DNA from: Paramyrothecium sp. XJ0827
Lineage: Eukaryota; Ascomycota; Sordariomycetes; Hypocreales; Stachybotryaceae
Length of the DNA stretch: 64,000 nucleotides
Assembly: GCA_020881915.1 (NCBI GenBank)
Contig: JAJFPB010000001.1
Coordinates: 620,001-684,000 of the forward strand
Direction of reading: 5' to 3'
A model generated the notes under the pieces. It made no database searches. It had not been told where the DNA came from and was given only the letters and a program-made list of their open reading frames with translations. The translations under genes and the position numbers were made by a program. Below, piece by piece: positions 45,197 through 57,063 of the stretch; within the stretch, counting starts at the first letter, position 1, and every line of letters starts with the position of its first letter.

Positions 45197-47553
45197 GGTG
45201 TTGGATTGGTGGTTGTGAATGTGGTTCGTGATGAAGTGGACAGGAGATCGGCTATGTGAGATGGCAGTCGCCGCCTTTAAAGTAAATATGACCAGAGTAG
45301 AGCATAGCCCTTCTTTCATTTGGTGTCCCCAACCCACCTCGTCTCTCCATTTTCCAGAAACAGCATTGACAGAATGATCCGTCGGATTGAAGCAGTCTCG
45401 CTTACGACCCGATCACAAGGAGCCGCACAACGCAGTCGACTATTTCGTGTGGGGTAGTCGCGTGAAACATTTCAACTCAAGCGACTCAGTTGGACGAGGT
45501 AATTGGTGGAGATTCCAGGCCTCATCTTCACATAATCCTGGTTAAGACGGATGATGATCGAGAAGGGTACCAAATAGAACCATGCGGAACGCCGGCGGCT
45601 TTGCGTCCTGGCGGTTGGTGTGAATGGCCAAGGCGCCAACGATCTACCGGACCCCCCTTATTCGGGCAGCAAGCCCTGGCACAATGGCGCCGACTCCACG
45701 TGTGTTAGATGAGTTCGGGGTCTGTGGGCCAATCACACGTAGGCGGGTGGCAGCGTCGAGGAACGAGCATTCCGAACTTTTTGCTGATCAATCACTTAGT
45801 TAAAGTCCAACTTTCAGGGTTGATGTTTGAGGTATAGATCAACTAGAGGAAGACTTGACATGTCTGCTCTCTGGCTCGTCAATGACACATTAGGTTTCTT
45901 GCTTAGAACGCGGCGTCCGCAAGCGCGTAGTTGAAATCTCAAGCGCTCAGAGATTATGAGGATGCGGTGTTATGTCATTATACATTTGAGTTCCAGGAAA
46001 AAGAGACGCAAACGGTCCTGCAAAGCAAAGAATGGCGCATGCGTGATGATGTCGACGCGGTCGCTTCCAGGACGCACTGCTTGACTGATGCAGTCCGACC
46101 CTGTAATTCGCTATAATGTGGGGAAGATAAAACAGCACACGTGTATCGAGTCTGGGGCGCATGATGAGAACGACATCGCGTACGGCTTTTGTGTGTAAAA
46201 GGGCCTGCGGTGGTGGTTGCAGCGCAGCCGAAGCGGGAATGCGGATGATGGCTTCCGTAACCCTGGCGGTTTCCGTCGGGACCACTCGATTCTGTCACCT
46301 GTTATGCCACCGTACCATTTCGAGATAGGCGAGACGACATACTGCTATGAAGCTTGTCCGTCGGGTATGCGAGTTTCGTTAATTTGCTTGATGTATGCAC
46401 ACGACAGTGCACCCTCTTTGCGATCCAGGGTGCCTGGAGTTGCGTGAACGGGTGTTATTGCGACACATGCTCCTACGAGACTTATATTATCTTTAAACGT
46501 ATTCATAACAACTGAGCCATACAAGAAAAGAGCGTTGGTGGCAAGACCGGTAGCAGAAGCATAGCATAGGTTGAAGCTGAAGGATGTCGGCCAGGGAAGC
46601 TTCAGCAACGATATGGCGGACAAAGACCCGTCGGATAAAGCCTCATGTCTTTCTCGCCCTAGCCACCGATCTTGCCAAGCTTATGCACAATGTCACGTTT
46701 AGCATCGCATCCATTTCCATTTGCATCAAATCACCGGTTAGTCTTACTAACTGACGTTCCCAACCTTTACATACGGACCCGTACCCCCCGCCCCCCCCGA
46801 GTTGCCAAGACAATGAATGCCTTGCTTAGTCGGTCTGATGATTTTTTTAGTCGCTTGCTGGCTAGGACATACCGCTAATTCATAATAGATCGGATCTTCA
46901 TGGGAGATGTCCATTACAAAAACCCATAGGGCCACGACATCCTTCATCCAATTCGTAACCATATTGCTGCCACTAACACAATCTCATGACTATTCCTCGA
47001 TGCGTGTTTAAAACCTACCGGAATATTACAGAGACCGTTCAGTTCTTCATCGAGAGACAGTAGAAAAGCAGGGACTGGTACGTCCAGCCGCCATACGCCA
47101 CTATCGCACCTCCCGAATGACATAAATTGTTTAAAATACCCGAGGATCATCTGCCTTGGGAGAGAAGATACGGGGAAGATGACGAAGGTAAATATTGTTT
47201 TGAAAAAGTGAAGATGTTGGGGCAAAGGTGATGCATTGGCCGCACAGCCTGAAATTGGAAGGCCCATGAATTTGGGAAAATTTGCAACATATGGGTTGAA
47301 GAGACGCTAAGCCAGGGTGTCAACGATTATTGATTCTCCAAGAAAAGTATAATTTATAAGAGATAATACACCAAGCATCCCTTCTATGAGTCAGGTTTCA
47401 TATAGTATTGAACAACTGGATTTGACCACTAGATCCATAAGGAGAATTATTGCTAGGACCTCTGTGTGATTTGACATTGTATTGAAAACCGGAATGAACT
47501 AATATATGCCTATGACATCTATTCGTCATCTGGTTGCTCGTCACCGACTCCGC
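45197..47553. other. intergenic, no gene seen
   Basis: About 2.4 kb with the AA9 promoter at the left. A C-rich run lies at 46784-46798. Short open frames at 45947-46298, 46345-46623 and 46944-47267 show no domain. Confidence 0.5.
46784..46798 (+). repeat. C-rich low-complexity run
   Basis: Six C, one G, eight C in a row. Could form an i-motif/G-rich structure or simply reflect slippage. No gene nearby depends on it. Confidence 0.6.
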
Positions 47554-50500
47554 TCATGCTACTACATCAGGTTCGTCATGACGAGCCCAGCGACCCCTAC
47601 CAGTAGGCGGCTTCTTGTACAATTCTTTATGCGTCGAGTCGATGCACCTAATATCTCTTTCAGCACAGTTGCGGCAGATGGTGATTTTCCCGCACTCTTT
47701 GCAGTGATATTGAGAGTCTTCGGAGACACAGCATGTACAAGCATCACACCAAGCCTTTATGATATCAAAGGGCGCAGTGGCAACGTTCTCTCTGGAAGTT
47801 CTTTCTTCATCAAGGCTGAGAGGCGATTCTCCGTGCCTCAGCAATAGCTCAACGATTCGACGGCTATTGGCGCGATGTGCCCACCAAACGAGACTTTTAC
47901 CAAAACCGCCATGATTCGCAAGCGAGCCGTAACGAGGGATAAGCAGCTCTACAGTTCTCTCGTGGCCGTTGGCTACTGCAGCAAAGAGAGGTGTCGACCC
48001 GCACCAATCTCGAGTCATCGGGTCGATGCGTGCATCAGAGAGTAGATACTCGACGACACGATTGCGTCCGTGCCTCGAAGAGTTGAAAAGAGAAGAACGC
48101 CCAAACATATCTGTTTCATAGAGTTCAGCGTCAGAAATCTCTTGGAGCATCTTTAGTAACCCCAAATTCCCAAATTGTGCTGCGTAGGAGATGGGTGTGC
48201 ACCCGCGGTTGTTCGCCACTGTGATGTCGGCTCCACTCTCTATCAGAAATTTCACTATTTCTGTATGCGCATAGTAAGCAGCACGGTTGACGGGCGTCCA
48301 GCCGCCCCCGCTAGCTACTGAAGCATCAGCCCCTTTACTCAGCAGCAGTCGTACAATTTCCGGCCTTCCTCGAAAAGAGGCAGCCATCAAAGCGTTGTCG
48401 TGATAGCCACCTGATGCATTAACGTTGGCTCCCCTCTCTAGTAGTAGACTCACAACGTCTAACTTGCCATGAGAAGAGGCTGCCTGTAGAGCAGTGCCAA
48501 ATCTGCCGCCTTGCTTATTGATATCCGCTCCCTTATCCAGCAACAGTTTGACGATATTCAGGTTGCCCCCATAGGAGGCGGCTTGTAAAACATTGCCGTA
48601 CCTGCCACCTGGTGTATTAGTGTCGGCCCCGTTATCCAGTAGTAGTTGTATAACATCCAGGCTCTGTTTAGAACAGGCAGCCTGCAGGGAATTGCCATAT
48701 TTGCCGCCCTGCGCATTGATATCGGCTCCTTTGTCGAGCAGTAATTGCACAATCGCTAGGTCGGACTTGTAAGAGGCAGCTTGGAGAGCGTTGCCGTAAT
48801 ACCCGACTTGCGTATTGACATCGGCTCCGTTATCTAGCAATAAATGCACAATATTAATATGAGAGTTGTGAGACGCAACCTGCAGAGCATTTCCGAAGTG
48901 TCCGCCCGTTGCATTGACATCGCAGCCTTCGGCAATCAATGCCTTTGCAACTTCCAGGAGACCCGCACCACATGCGTAGTAAATTTTGGATCCTGAGGAG
49001 TTGGTTAACCCAAATTTGGCCCACTCGAAGTCGGGATTATACATACGCTGCCAGCGCTTGAATGTGGTTTCTCCCTGTAAGAAAGCAGAAATCATTTGAA
49101 CAACCTGGTCGGACTTCTCTGCTAAGACGGCAAAGTCCAGCCAGTAGACCGCTGCATAGAACGCCCATGGAAACTCTTCTTCGATTGTGTCCATATCGCC
49201 CTCAATAGTAGTGAGATATGTCAGACATGTTCTGGTAAGAATGGCGCTACAACTCGCCAAGTCAAAACCATCCCTGGCAAGGAGATATTCTTTAACTGAA
49301 AAATGGGCTAAATGAAGCTCTTTGACTTTTCTGTGGTCGTGTTTTTCAACATCGACAATTGACACCAAACTAGGGCAATAACGCAGGATGTCAGCCACAC
49401 TGAATAGTCTGTTGCCAGCATCAAAGCGCTGGGTGTCGCCCTCAGTCTTTGTAGCTATAACCTCTATAGCTTCTCGTATCATCAAAGGCGACTTAGTGTG
49501 AACAAGGAACCGGAGAAGGCGAGTCGAATCGTTCTTATATGCTGACGGGATACTTTCAAGCATACAGTAATAAGTCTCGTTCAGGTCAGAAGGCAGAGAG
49601 TTCAAAGCCGTCTTAATATCGTTCGGGCTTAAACAGGCCGCGAGGCTGTCCAATTGGCAAGCCGCCCATCTAAACCTTCGAATGATCAGCCTTTGCATTT
49701 CATAGAATGAACTTGGGGAAGACTCACATTCCATCAGCCCCGTCTCCGACTTTTTCACAGATATCGTCGACAAGATCCTGACTCAAGGTTTTTTCCTTAA
49801 AAGAAGACCTGCTCTCAAGTGTCGATAGCACATATGAATGTATATCGGCGTCAATGAATCTCTTGTCCAAAGAGATGCAGTTGTCTTCGCCGAAATAACG
49901 TGGAATCGCATGTCTTAAGTCTGCCTCCGGGCGGGCAGTTAGAATGAAATGAGTATCTCCTTTGGCATGACATCCAATCCAGTCTAGGAGCTTATCTCTC
50001 ATGTTGCACTCGTCTAGAGCGTCAAGGATAATAGTGATTCGACCTGTAACCTGTATCATTGTTTCAAAACAGGCTGCCAGGGCTAATCCGTCTGGTTGTC
50101 GTCTCCCACTATCGCAAGAGGCAAAGAGTCTGCCAAGATGGCCTGCGGCTTCTCCCCCTAATGAATACATCTGAAATACCAGCGAGCGCAGAAGCCCGTC
50201 AAAGGTTTTCTTTTGAGGGTAATTGAAATCGAAAAAGTGTGTAAGAGTAGTATGGTTACTATTCTGCCACAAATCGTCCAGAATTGTCGTACTCAGTACA
50301 GTTTTACCGCATCCTGCCAGGCCATAGAGCCAGAGATGCCTGCGCGATCCGGACTTCCACTCCTGAAAGGCGGCACTTTCAATGAGCCACTTCCCACTAC
50401 CATGATGGCGGCGCTTTTTGGCGAGGTTAACGTTCGTCGAAAAATCCGGCGGGCTTAGCCAGTCGTGAATTTTCGCGGCTTGAGCGTCAGATTGTATACT

Positions 50501-51614
50501 GGCTACCGTTCTATTCGTTTCCGCAACTTTTTGTTGAACGCCAGAAATACTATCTTGGACTGGGTAGAGTTAGAAAGACCATACATTCGACAAATGCTTT
50601 ATCATACTCACTGGAATCGAGACGCTGTCTCATAGGTAGCTCAACCTCGATCCGGCTCGGCAAGATTTGACGCAACAAATCCTTTGCATATGCCGCTGCC
50701 GCCATGGCTGCAAAACCCTGCCATCCTTTGTTTTTATGTGAGTCGGAGTAGTCGCATATCCCGCGGATTACCAAGCATGGAAAATGGTTCATCAACCCTG
50801 CTGCTTCCATCTCGAAGCAGAGAACGCCGTATTTAGTGGCTAGCTCATCGCGGGCGATTGCGTCTTTCATTAGCTGACTTGCACTCGCAATTAATCCGTA
50901 ATGAACTGCGGGGTTATCGTCCTGCTCATCCCGTTCCGGTCGGCTGACCAGAGTGTCCGGATCGTTGCCGCACAATTCTTCACATCCAATTGCGGGATTT
51001 CGATGGACAACATCAGACCGATAAAGTCTATCGCTGTGCAAAGATGGCTTAGAGTACTCTTTCCGGAGCTTAGGCCATTGCTTTAAGGCTTGGTCAATCT
51101 CTTCGCTCAACTGATGTCCCTTTCTCTTATATCTAGCCTCGAGGCTGGCCACCGCAGTTAAAAGCAATTGTGGGGGTTGATTCAAAACCCCTGTATGCTC
51201 AAAACTCTTCTCCTGTATTGCTTTGCCGTAGTCATATTGAAATACACCGCCCTTGCCGCCGGCACGGCTACTAACCACGACGTCGCCGAGTCGTATGTCG
51301 CGTTGAGTATGCGGAGCCGGAGCCCCGCCCCCGATACCAACCATCAGTCCGATACGGATGTTTGGAAAAGTGCGTAGCATATCTCTTGCCACTGTTGCGG
51401 CGGAGGTTATGCCGTATTCTGACTTGGGGAGGATGGCCATAACTACGTTATGTTTCCCGATCCTTCCAAGGGCATAGCTGTTATTGTCATGGTTGCCATT
51501 TCGTATTGCTGGCTCGAGCTCATCGTGCTCTTCGTCGAAAAAGGCTTGCGCAGCCACGAATTCGGTAACAATAGCGCAGACCCAGCCAACCGTGTATTTA
51601 AGAGGATCGGACAT
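47554..51614 (-). CDS. NLR-like protein: PNP_UDP - NACHT - ankyrin repeats - ZZ-type zinc finger
   Basis: Predicted intracellular STAND receptor of 1318 residues. Exons 51614-50612, 50559-49728 and 49675-47554 join in phase; both introns remove clean GTGAGT...AG sequences. Residues about 8-330 form a nucleoside-phosphorylase-fold domain ([46 protein letters not shown]), with the Glu and Asp expected for nucleosidase activity. The NACHT spans about 370-620: Walker A GLAGCGKT near 418, Walker [10 protein letters not shown] near 514. A winged-helix-like stretch follows, then about 11 ankyrin repeats (850-1230), six of them strikingly alike. The C terminus (1253-1296) has CDAC, YHCKEC and CRNC pairs followed by Cys and His, a ZZ-type finger. 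In fungi such proteins act in non-self recognition. PNP-fold effectors of the bacterial Detocs system cleave ATP; the same action here is inference. No frame break is seen. Confidence 0.93.
48335..48950 (-). repeat. six near-identical 33-codon ankyrin repeats
   Basis: Within the NLR gene, six successive units share [12 protein letters not shown], a variable centre, then IVxLLLDxGADxNxQ. Differences cluster at the same few positions of each unit. Such high internal conservation is known for fungal NLR repeats that evolve quickly by recombination. Confidence 0.85.
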
Positions 51615-53569
51615 GGTTGAGGCTCAGCAATCAAAGCAAGGTGCGGTAGTGGAATAGAACATGCAGATCATTGGCAGCGTCGTCAATTTATGAGAAGGAT
51701 TGATGTAGAATTTGCGAAATCGTTGCTCCTGGGGCTTGGCCTATATAAAGGCCATAGGAAATGCACAAGCCAGGGTTCTGCTGATTAACAAGAGTCTTAG
51801 AAGCGTTCTAAGCCATGTGATTGGCCAACAAGCTCTGTATCAAACGCCGTGGCTGTGTCTTTGCCTACAACCAATAGCATTGATGTCATCTTCCGAATTT
51901 CTCAGCGAACAAATGCGAATTACGTGTCAGAAGGACTCTGCACAGCTCCTTGACCTCCCGCAAATGATCTTCTGGCTCTTCTTTTGTTCCCGCCATAGAG
52001 TGCGCGGTAAGAAACCATTGTACTTGAGTCCATTTCCATGTTTAGAATTGAGCTTTAAGTTGGGCAACCAGAGTGGTCTGTCGCTCGTTTATGCTATCTT
52101 CCTGTGATTGGAGACGATTCGCAGATTCATGTAGACAAACATTACTTATCAGAAAAGGCTTCTTAATTCTAACACTTGATGATAAGGCCATTGATTTCGA
52201 GGTGAAAGACGGCGGCGTACATATCCTCATGACAACGGTGCTACGCATGCCCCAGCCGCTTTCTGCCATTTTTTTTAAAGATAATAATAATGGTAATAAC
52301 AATAATAAACAATCCACTTATTCAACTATGTCCAGTGGAAAGCCGTCAACACCTTATGAAGGGAAAGTGACTACTCGGGGAAATCAGGCTTAATCCTAAT
52401 AATTCTGTGTTTCATACACGATTTGCTTGCTGCCCGAGACTGTGAAAGCTAGTGGTCTTATACTTACCTTGTAGGGAGGAATGTATTAATCAAAGATGAT
52501 GTTTCAGCTCACTAGAAACTTTGATGACGACTCAACCTTCCTGCTGGCAAACGAGGCTCTGTTCCTGGTCGAGTAAATTGTCAGTATTTGCAGAGGTGTA
52601 TTTCTCTACCTTATTTAAATGAAACGCTATTCTTGTGCGTGAAAAGAATGTGAATGTAGTGGTCTACTAGTAGTGTTCTCATAATGACATCTGATTGTTG
52701 AGTGTCATGTGCATGAGTAGAAGTAGGTGAACCGTCTTGCGACACCCTTCGTTCAGTTGCCAGAGAAAAAGGACAGAGCAATATTCAAGCAATTAGGCCA
52801 AGATACCATAAGCTGCGGGATTAATCGCTAGATCAAGACGCATGGGCTTGAGGGGATTTTCTTTACCAAGTTTTGCAATCGTCTTGGCGTGTTAAGAGGT
52901 CTCGCTAGGAAGAGGACTCATTTTCTAAGACACGATAAAACTAGTGTCAATTTTAGTTGGTCGCGATACCATCTCCCTTGAATTGAATGAACACTTTGAA
53001 ATGATGAAAGGATGATGCATTGATGAATGTAAGCTTGGTGAAGCTTAAGTCTCAGAAATTGCTTCACGGGAACTTGAGCCAACGCTAGCACTTAGTTAGC
53101 AAATGGAAATTGGTGCAATCTGACAGCCTTGAGAGCGCGTCGTACAAGATCTGCATGCAGGAAATTATACCTGATTGCTAGTGTTGTCGGTTGATCCATA
53201 ATCGCCCACATCATTCGTAATGTCATGGTAAAGAACGGCTTATTAGCGGTAAAAGCAAGATAGGCAATTGCTAACGGTCTTGGCAACGAAACTCAATGAG
53301 GCAGTTGGGAATGCGAACGAAGAGGGGAAGCGGAGACGCAATGGACCGACCGGTGCGATAACCGGAACGCCAATTGGTTTACGATAACGCGCGGTGGCAA
53401 CAGGTTCTTAGGATCATCAGGGTTACCGACTTCCCCTCAGTCTAGGCCGGAAACAATGCGGTTGTCAGACATTTAAATGCAGCTGCATGCCGTGTGAATA
53501 TTGGCTCATTGTCCCTGTCCCTCTGGTCTTTACCCTCTCCTGCGCTGCTCTGACAAGTACACATTCGCG
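51615..53569. other. intergenic, no gene seen
   Basis: About 1.95 kb. Upstream region of the NLR gene on the left; an AT-rich AAT/AAC simple-sequence stretch at about 52279-52312. A TTTAAA lies near 53472, about 95 bp before the carboxypeptidase ATG. No supported open frame. Confidence 0.5.
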
Positions 53570-55232
53570 ATGAGAGTCGGATCCTTCTTCGGCAGCGTGG
53601 TGGCCCTTGGCGCCTTTGCCAGCGCAGATGAATATGGATACAACCATGTAGCGGTGCGAAAAGATCCCGAGGTCATCGCATCTAACTTCGGGGATGTCGA
53701 TATTAAGCTGTACTCCCCGGCTTTCTTGACGCCCAAGATAATACTACCTGGCTTCCAAAATGGAACCCAAGGGCCGACGTCTCATGATGACATGGGTGCG
53801 TATTTACCACCGCCGCTTTTCACTAATTGTGCAATGTATGGGCTAACTATTCACAGACTCGTGGATTGAGGATATTGCGAAGAAGAACAAGTACATGTCG
53901 TACAAGAAGGCCAAGTTCTCTTCGGAAGAAGGCCGCTCATTCCCATACGTTATCATCTCCGCAAAGGGTTCGAGCAAGCAGAAGGTGCGGATTTGGATTC
54001 AAGGATCTGTGCATGGCAACGAGCCTGCGGGAGACGAAGCCACGCAAGCTCTTCTCGGCAAGTTTGACAAGGAGCCGCGCTGGGCTCAGGCCATCCTTAA
54101 GGACGTTGAGATCGTCGTTGTCCCTCGCTACAACCCTGATGGAGCCTTCTACTTCCAGCGCACTTTCGCGTCAAACTACGACCCCAACCGCGATCACATC
54201 AAGCTTGCGCGCGAGCAGACGCGAGACCTGAAGTCGCTCTTGAATGACTTCAAGCCGCACGTTGTCATTGATATGCATGAGTACGGCTCTTCGGCAAGGT
54301 TTGGCAGCGGCGGCCGATATGCGCATGCCTCGGACGGCCTTTTCTCAGCGGCCAAGAACCTGAACATTAACAGCAACATCCGGGAACTCTCTGAAGAGCT
54401 CTTCGCTCCCAAGATTGGCAAGGATATGGAGGCAGCTGGCTTGCGATGGGAGCCCTACGTCACTGGATCTTCGTCCACAAACCCTGACTATGTTGCCAAC
54501 TTCGCCGAGGCGGGCTCTGACGCCAAGATTGGCCGTAACGCCATGGGCTTGACTCAGGCCGTGGTCTTCCTGATTGAGATGCGCGGCATTGGTCTTGCGG
54601 ACCAGCATTTCCAGCGACGCACGGCCTCGGGTCTTACCATGATCACGAGCATTGTCCAGACCGCTGCCGACAACGCAGCAAAGGTCTTCCGAACGGTTGA
54701 GGACGGTATCAAGGAGTTCGTTTCAGCCACCGATGAAATTGTCATCACCGACTACAGCGAAGCCGCCATCCGTCCTTTCAACATGATTGACGTCAACAAC
54801 GGCAGTGTCGTCAAGGCCCCCGTGCGCTTCGCCTCGACCACGCCAGTGATCGCCAACTTGACCCGAGCACGCCCCGAAGCCTACTTGATCCCCGTTGCGT
54901 GGTCCGGTCTCGCTGAACGTCTCCGAGTGGCCGGTCTTAAGGTGGAGACTCTTCGGAAGCCTTGGTCTGGCACTGTCGAGGCCCTGACCGTTACGTCGAC
55001 GAGCTTTGCCAGCGGGTACTATGAAGGAGTTGTTCTCGTGAATGCCAAGACGGAGACTAAGCAGCGCGAACTGACTCTGCCTGCCGGCAGCTTCCTAGTG
55101 AGCACTCGGCAAAAGAACGCGGCCCTGGCATTTATTGCCTTGGAACCTGAGAACATTGATTCATATGTATCGGCCAATATTGTGCCGGTTGAGAGGGGCG
55201 ATGAATATCCGGTCTTTAGGGTCTTGTCGTAG
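53570..55232 (+). CDS. Secreted M14-family zinc carboxypeptidase
   Basis: Predicted extracellular metallopeptidase that removes C-terminal residues. Exons 53570-53795 and 53857-55232 give 533 residues. A signal peptide covers about residues 1-19 (ending GAFASA). The zinc motif SVHGNEPAGDE near residue 127 has the HxxE pair, VVPRYNPDGAFYFQR the substrate-binding Arg/Asn-Pro-Asp-Gly, and VIDMHEYG near 210 the third His. FLIEMRGIG near 305 carries the likely catalytic glutamate. A C-terminal beta-rich region of about 150 residues follows the catalytic domain, as in other long fungal M14 members. The exon junction restores DSWIEDIAKKN. Whether it acts in nutrition or in processing of secreted peptides cannot be told. 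Confidence 0.93.
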
Positions 55233-57063
55233 AATTGACCAGCTCTGCCAGCATCCTGGAAATAAAATAAGTTTCACATACTTGAGAACTGGACGTGTTG
55301 ACCCGTGATCCTGAGGTACATCATGTGCCACCTCCTATATCAAAAGGCCAGTTTCTGCGACTGGTGAACATAGAGACGATAATGTGCTCGAGTAAGGTGA
55401 CAGAGTTAGACCCTTGTGCCGAGCCACATCCATTAGCCTGGACGCTTCGGTCGAACTTTGTTCAGCATGAAACAAAGTGGCCTATCTGGTGTCGTTCAAA
55501 CAAATGTAAACCGCATGTGCCGGAGCTAATTGTTTGGCGGTCAAAGTTTCCTATTCGCCGTCGGTGATTTGAAGTCGAGACAACGTAGCTGTACGGACAT
55601 GGTGGCTGTTCTGAACGACAATGACTGGGTTCTATCACCCTGAACGTTTGATGAGATAGGCCATTCACATCATGACTTTCCAAGTATGGTGTTGCCATAA
55701 CGTGTTTGGGTCGAGCGATTTGTGAGTTGCGGATCATGTCATGATTTGCATCCTCGAATTGAGAGGAACAGGCCATATTTCGTATGCAACGCACTCATAC
55801 AGCTATTGAAGCCAAGGGAACAATACAATTTTCCTTTCTCCGCTGTATTTAGATAACTAACCGAGGTTGGACAGTACTTCGTTAGCCTTCAATCGGGCTA
55901 GAGCTACGCTCGAGCTTCCCAACTCGAGTCTGGTCAAATACCGTGACTGGGAGTAGCGCGATTCGGTGCGACTTTTGCGCCCCCTACGATCATACTGCGT
56001 CACTTTATAGGGGTAGGATCCGTTAGCTAGTCGTGTTTCCCTGGCAACTATCCCCGGGACCCAACATTGCTGTCTTCAACAAGACGTTGTTGACAGCTTC
56101 AACATGTAAGCTGACGGCCTGGTGTTCGCAGGCTTAGCTCACATTGCTAATCTAATCTGAAAAGCATATTTGATGTTTTTTGACCAGGTGAGTTTCGTTC
56201 CGGTTATTCACCGTTACATTGACTGGGTCATTGCATTAGCTGCGTCGACAAGAGCTCTACTACACGCAGCGCATCAGACTATGAGAGCGAAACTACCTGA
56301 CTGCGCCTCTGCTCCTGCATATCCGCGGGGGAAGGACCACGAAGGTAAGAATTAGGTTTGAGCGAATTGATTTAATACCCTGCAAAGTCATATCGCGCTT
56401 TGCACAGCCCGATGAATGGCTCGGTCCTGCTCCGTCCGGGGCACGTCCGAGGCACTTCTAGTGCGGCTTTGCGAAAATTTGTCAGTCGGCCGAGGAATGG
56501 AAGACAATTAGCGGCCTATGTGGTCCGTCAGATGCGATCAACTTGGTCATTCTCGGACGCTAGCTCTCTTACTCAGTGTATCGTCCCCCTTGGTATGGTA
56601 TGGCCTTGACCACGACCTTCGCAAGCTGGCTCTGGTATGATCCTCGATTTGTCTAGCATGCGCACATCTACATGACGGCATTATGTGAGTCTTTCCTTTT
56701 TCTCGTTTCCAACTGCCCCCTCGATAACACGCGACCACCTCGACTTCTCGCACGTTTCAGGGCTTTATGTTTGACCTTACACTGGCATGGTAGCGTCAAA
56801 GAGAGTTTAGCTACCACACCTGGCTTTACCATCCCTGGCTAGATGCAGATCTTGGAGTTCTGGAACCAGTAATTGTCAGACGCCATGCCTTCTGGGCATT
56901 AAAGAATGACGGGTAAATCAACAAGGCACGACTCGTGGCATCGCAGCTACTGCCTGAGGCTCCAGTCACCGATCCGTGGGTCCGGAAGCTCATATGCTCA
57001 TATGCTCCTATATAGAACAAACATGAAAACCTGGGGTATTGTGGGACAGTGAGGCCTGTAGAG
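55233..57063. other. intergenic, no gene seen
   Basis: About 1.8 kb. Short open frames at 55295-55794 overlap on both strands and none is supported. Short CATATGCT repeats occur near 56990-57006, upstream of the sugar transporter, with a TATATAG beside them. Confidence 0.5.

Noticed and set aside
56985..57010. CATATGCT short repeats near the sugar transporter start
   Set aside because: Only two copies and imperfect; not enough to call a repeat element.
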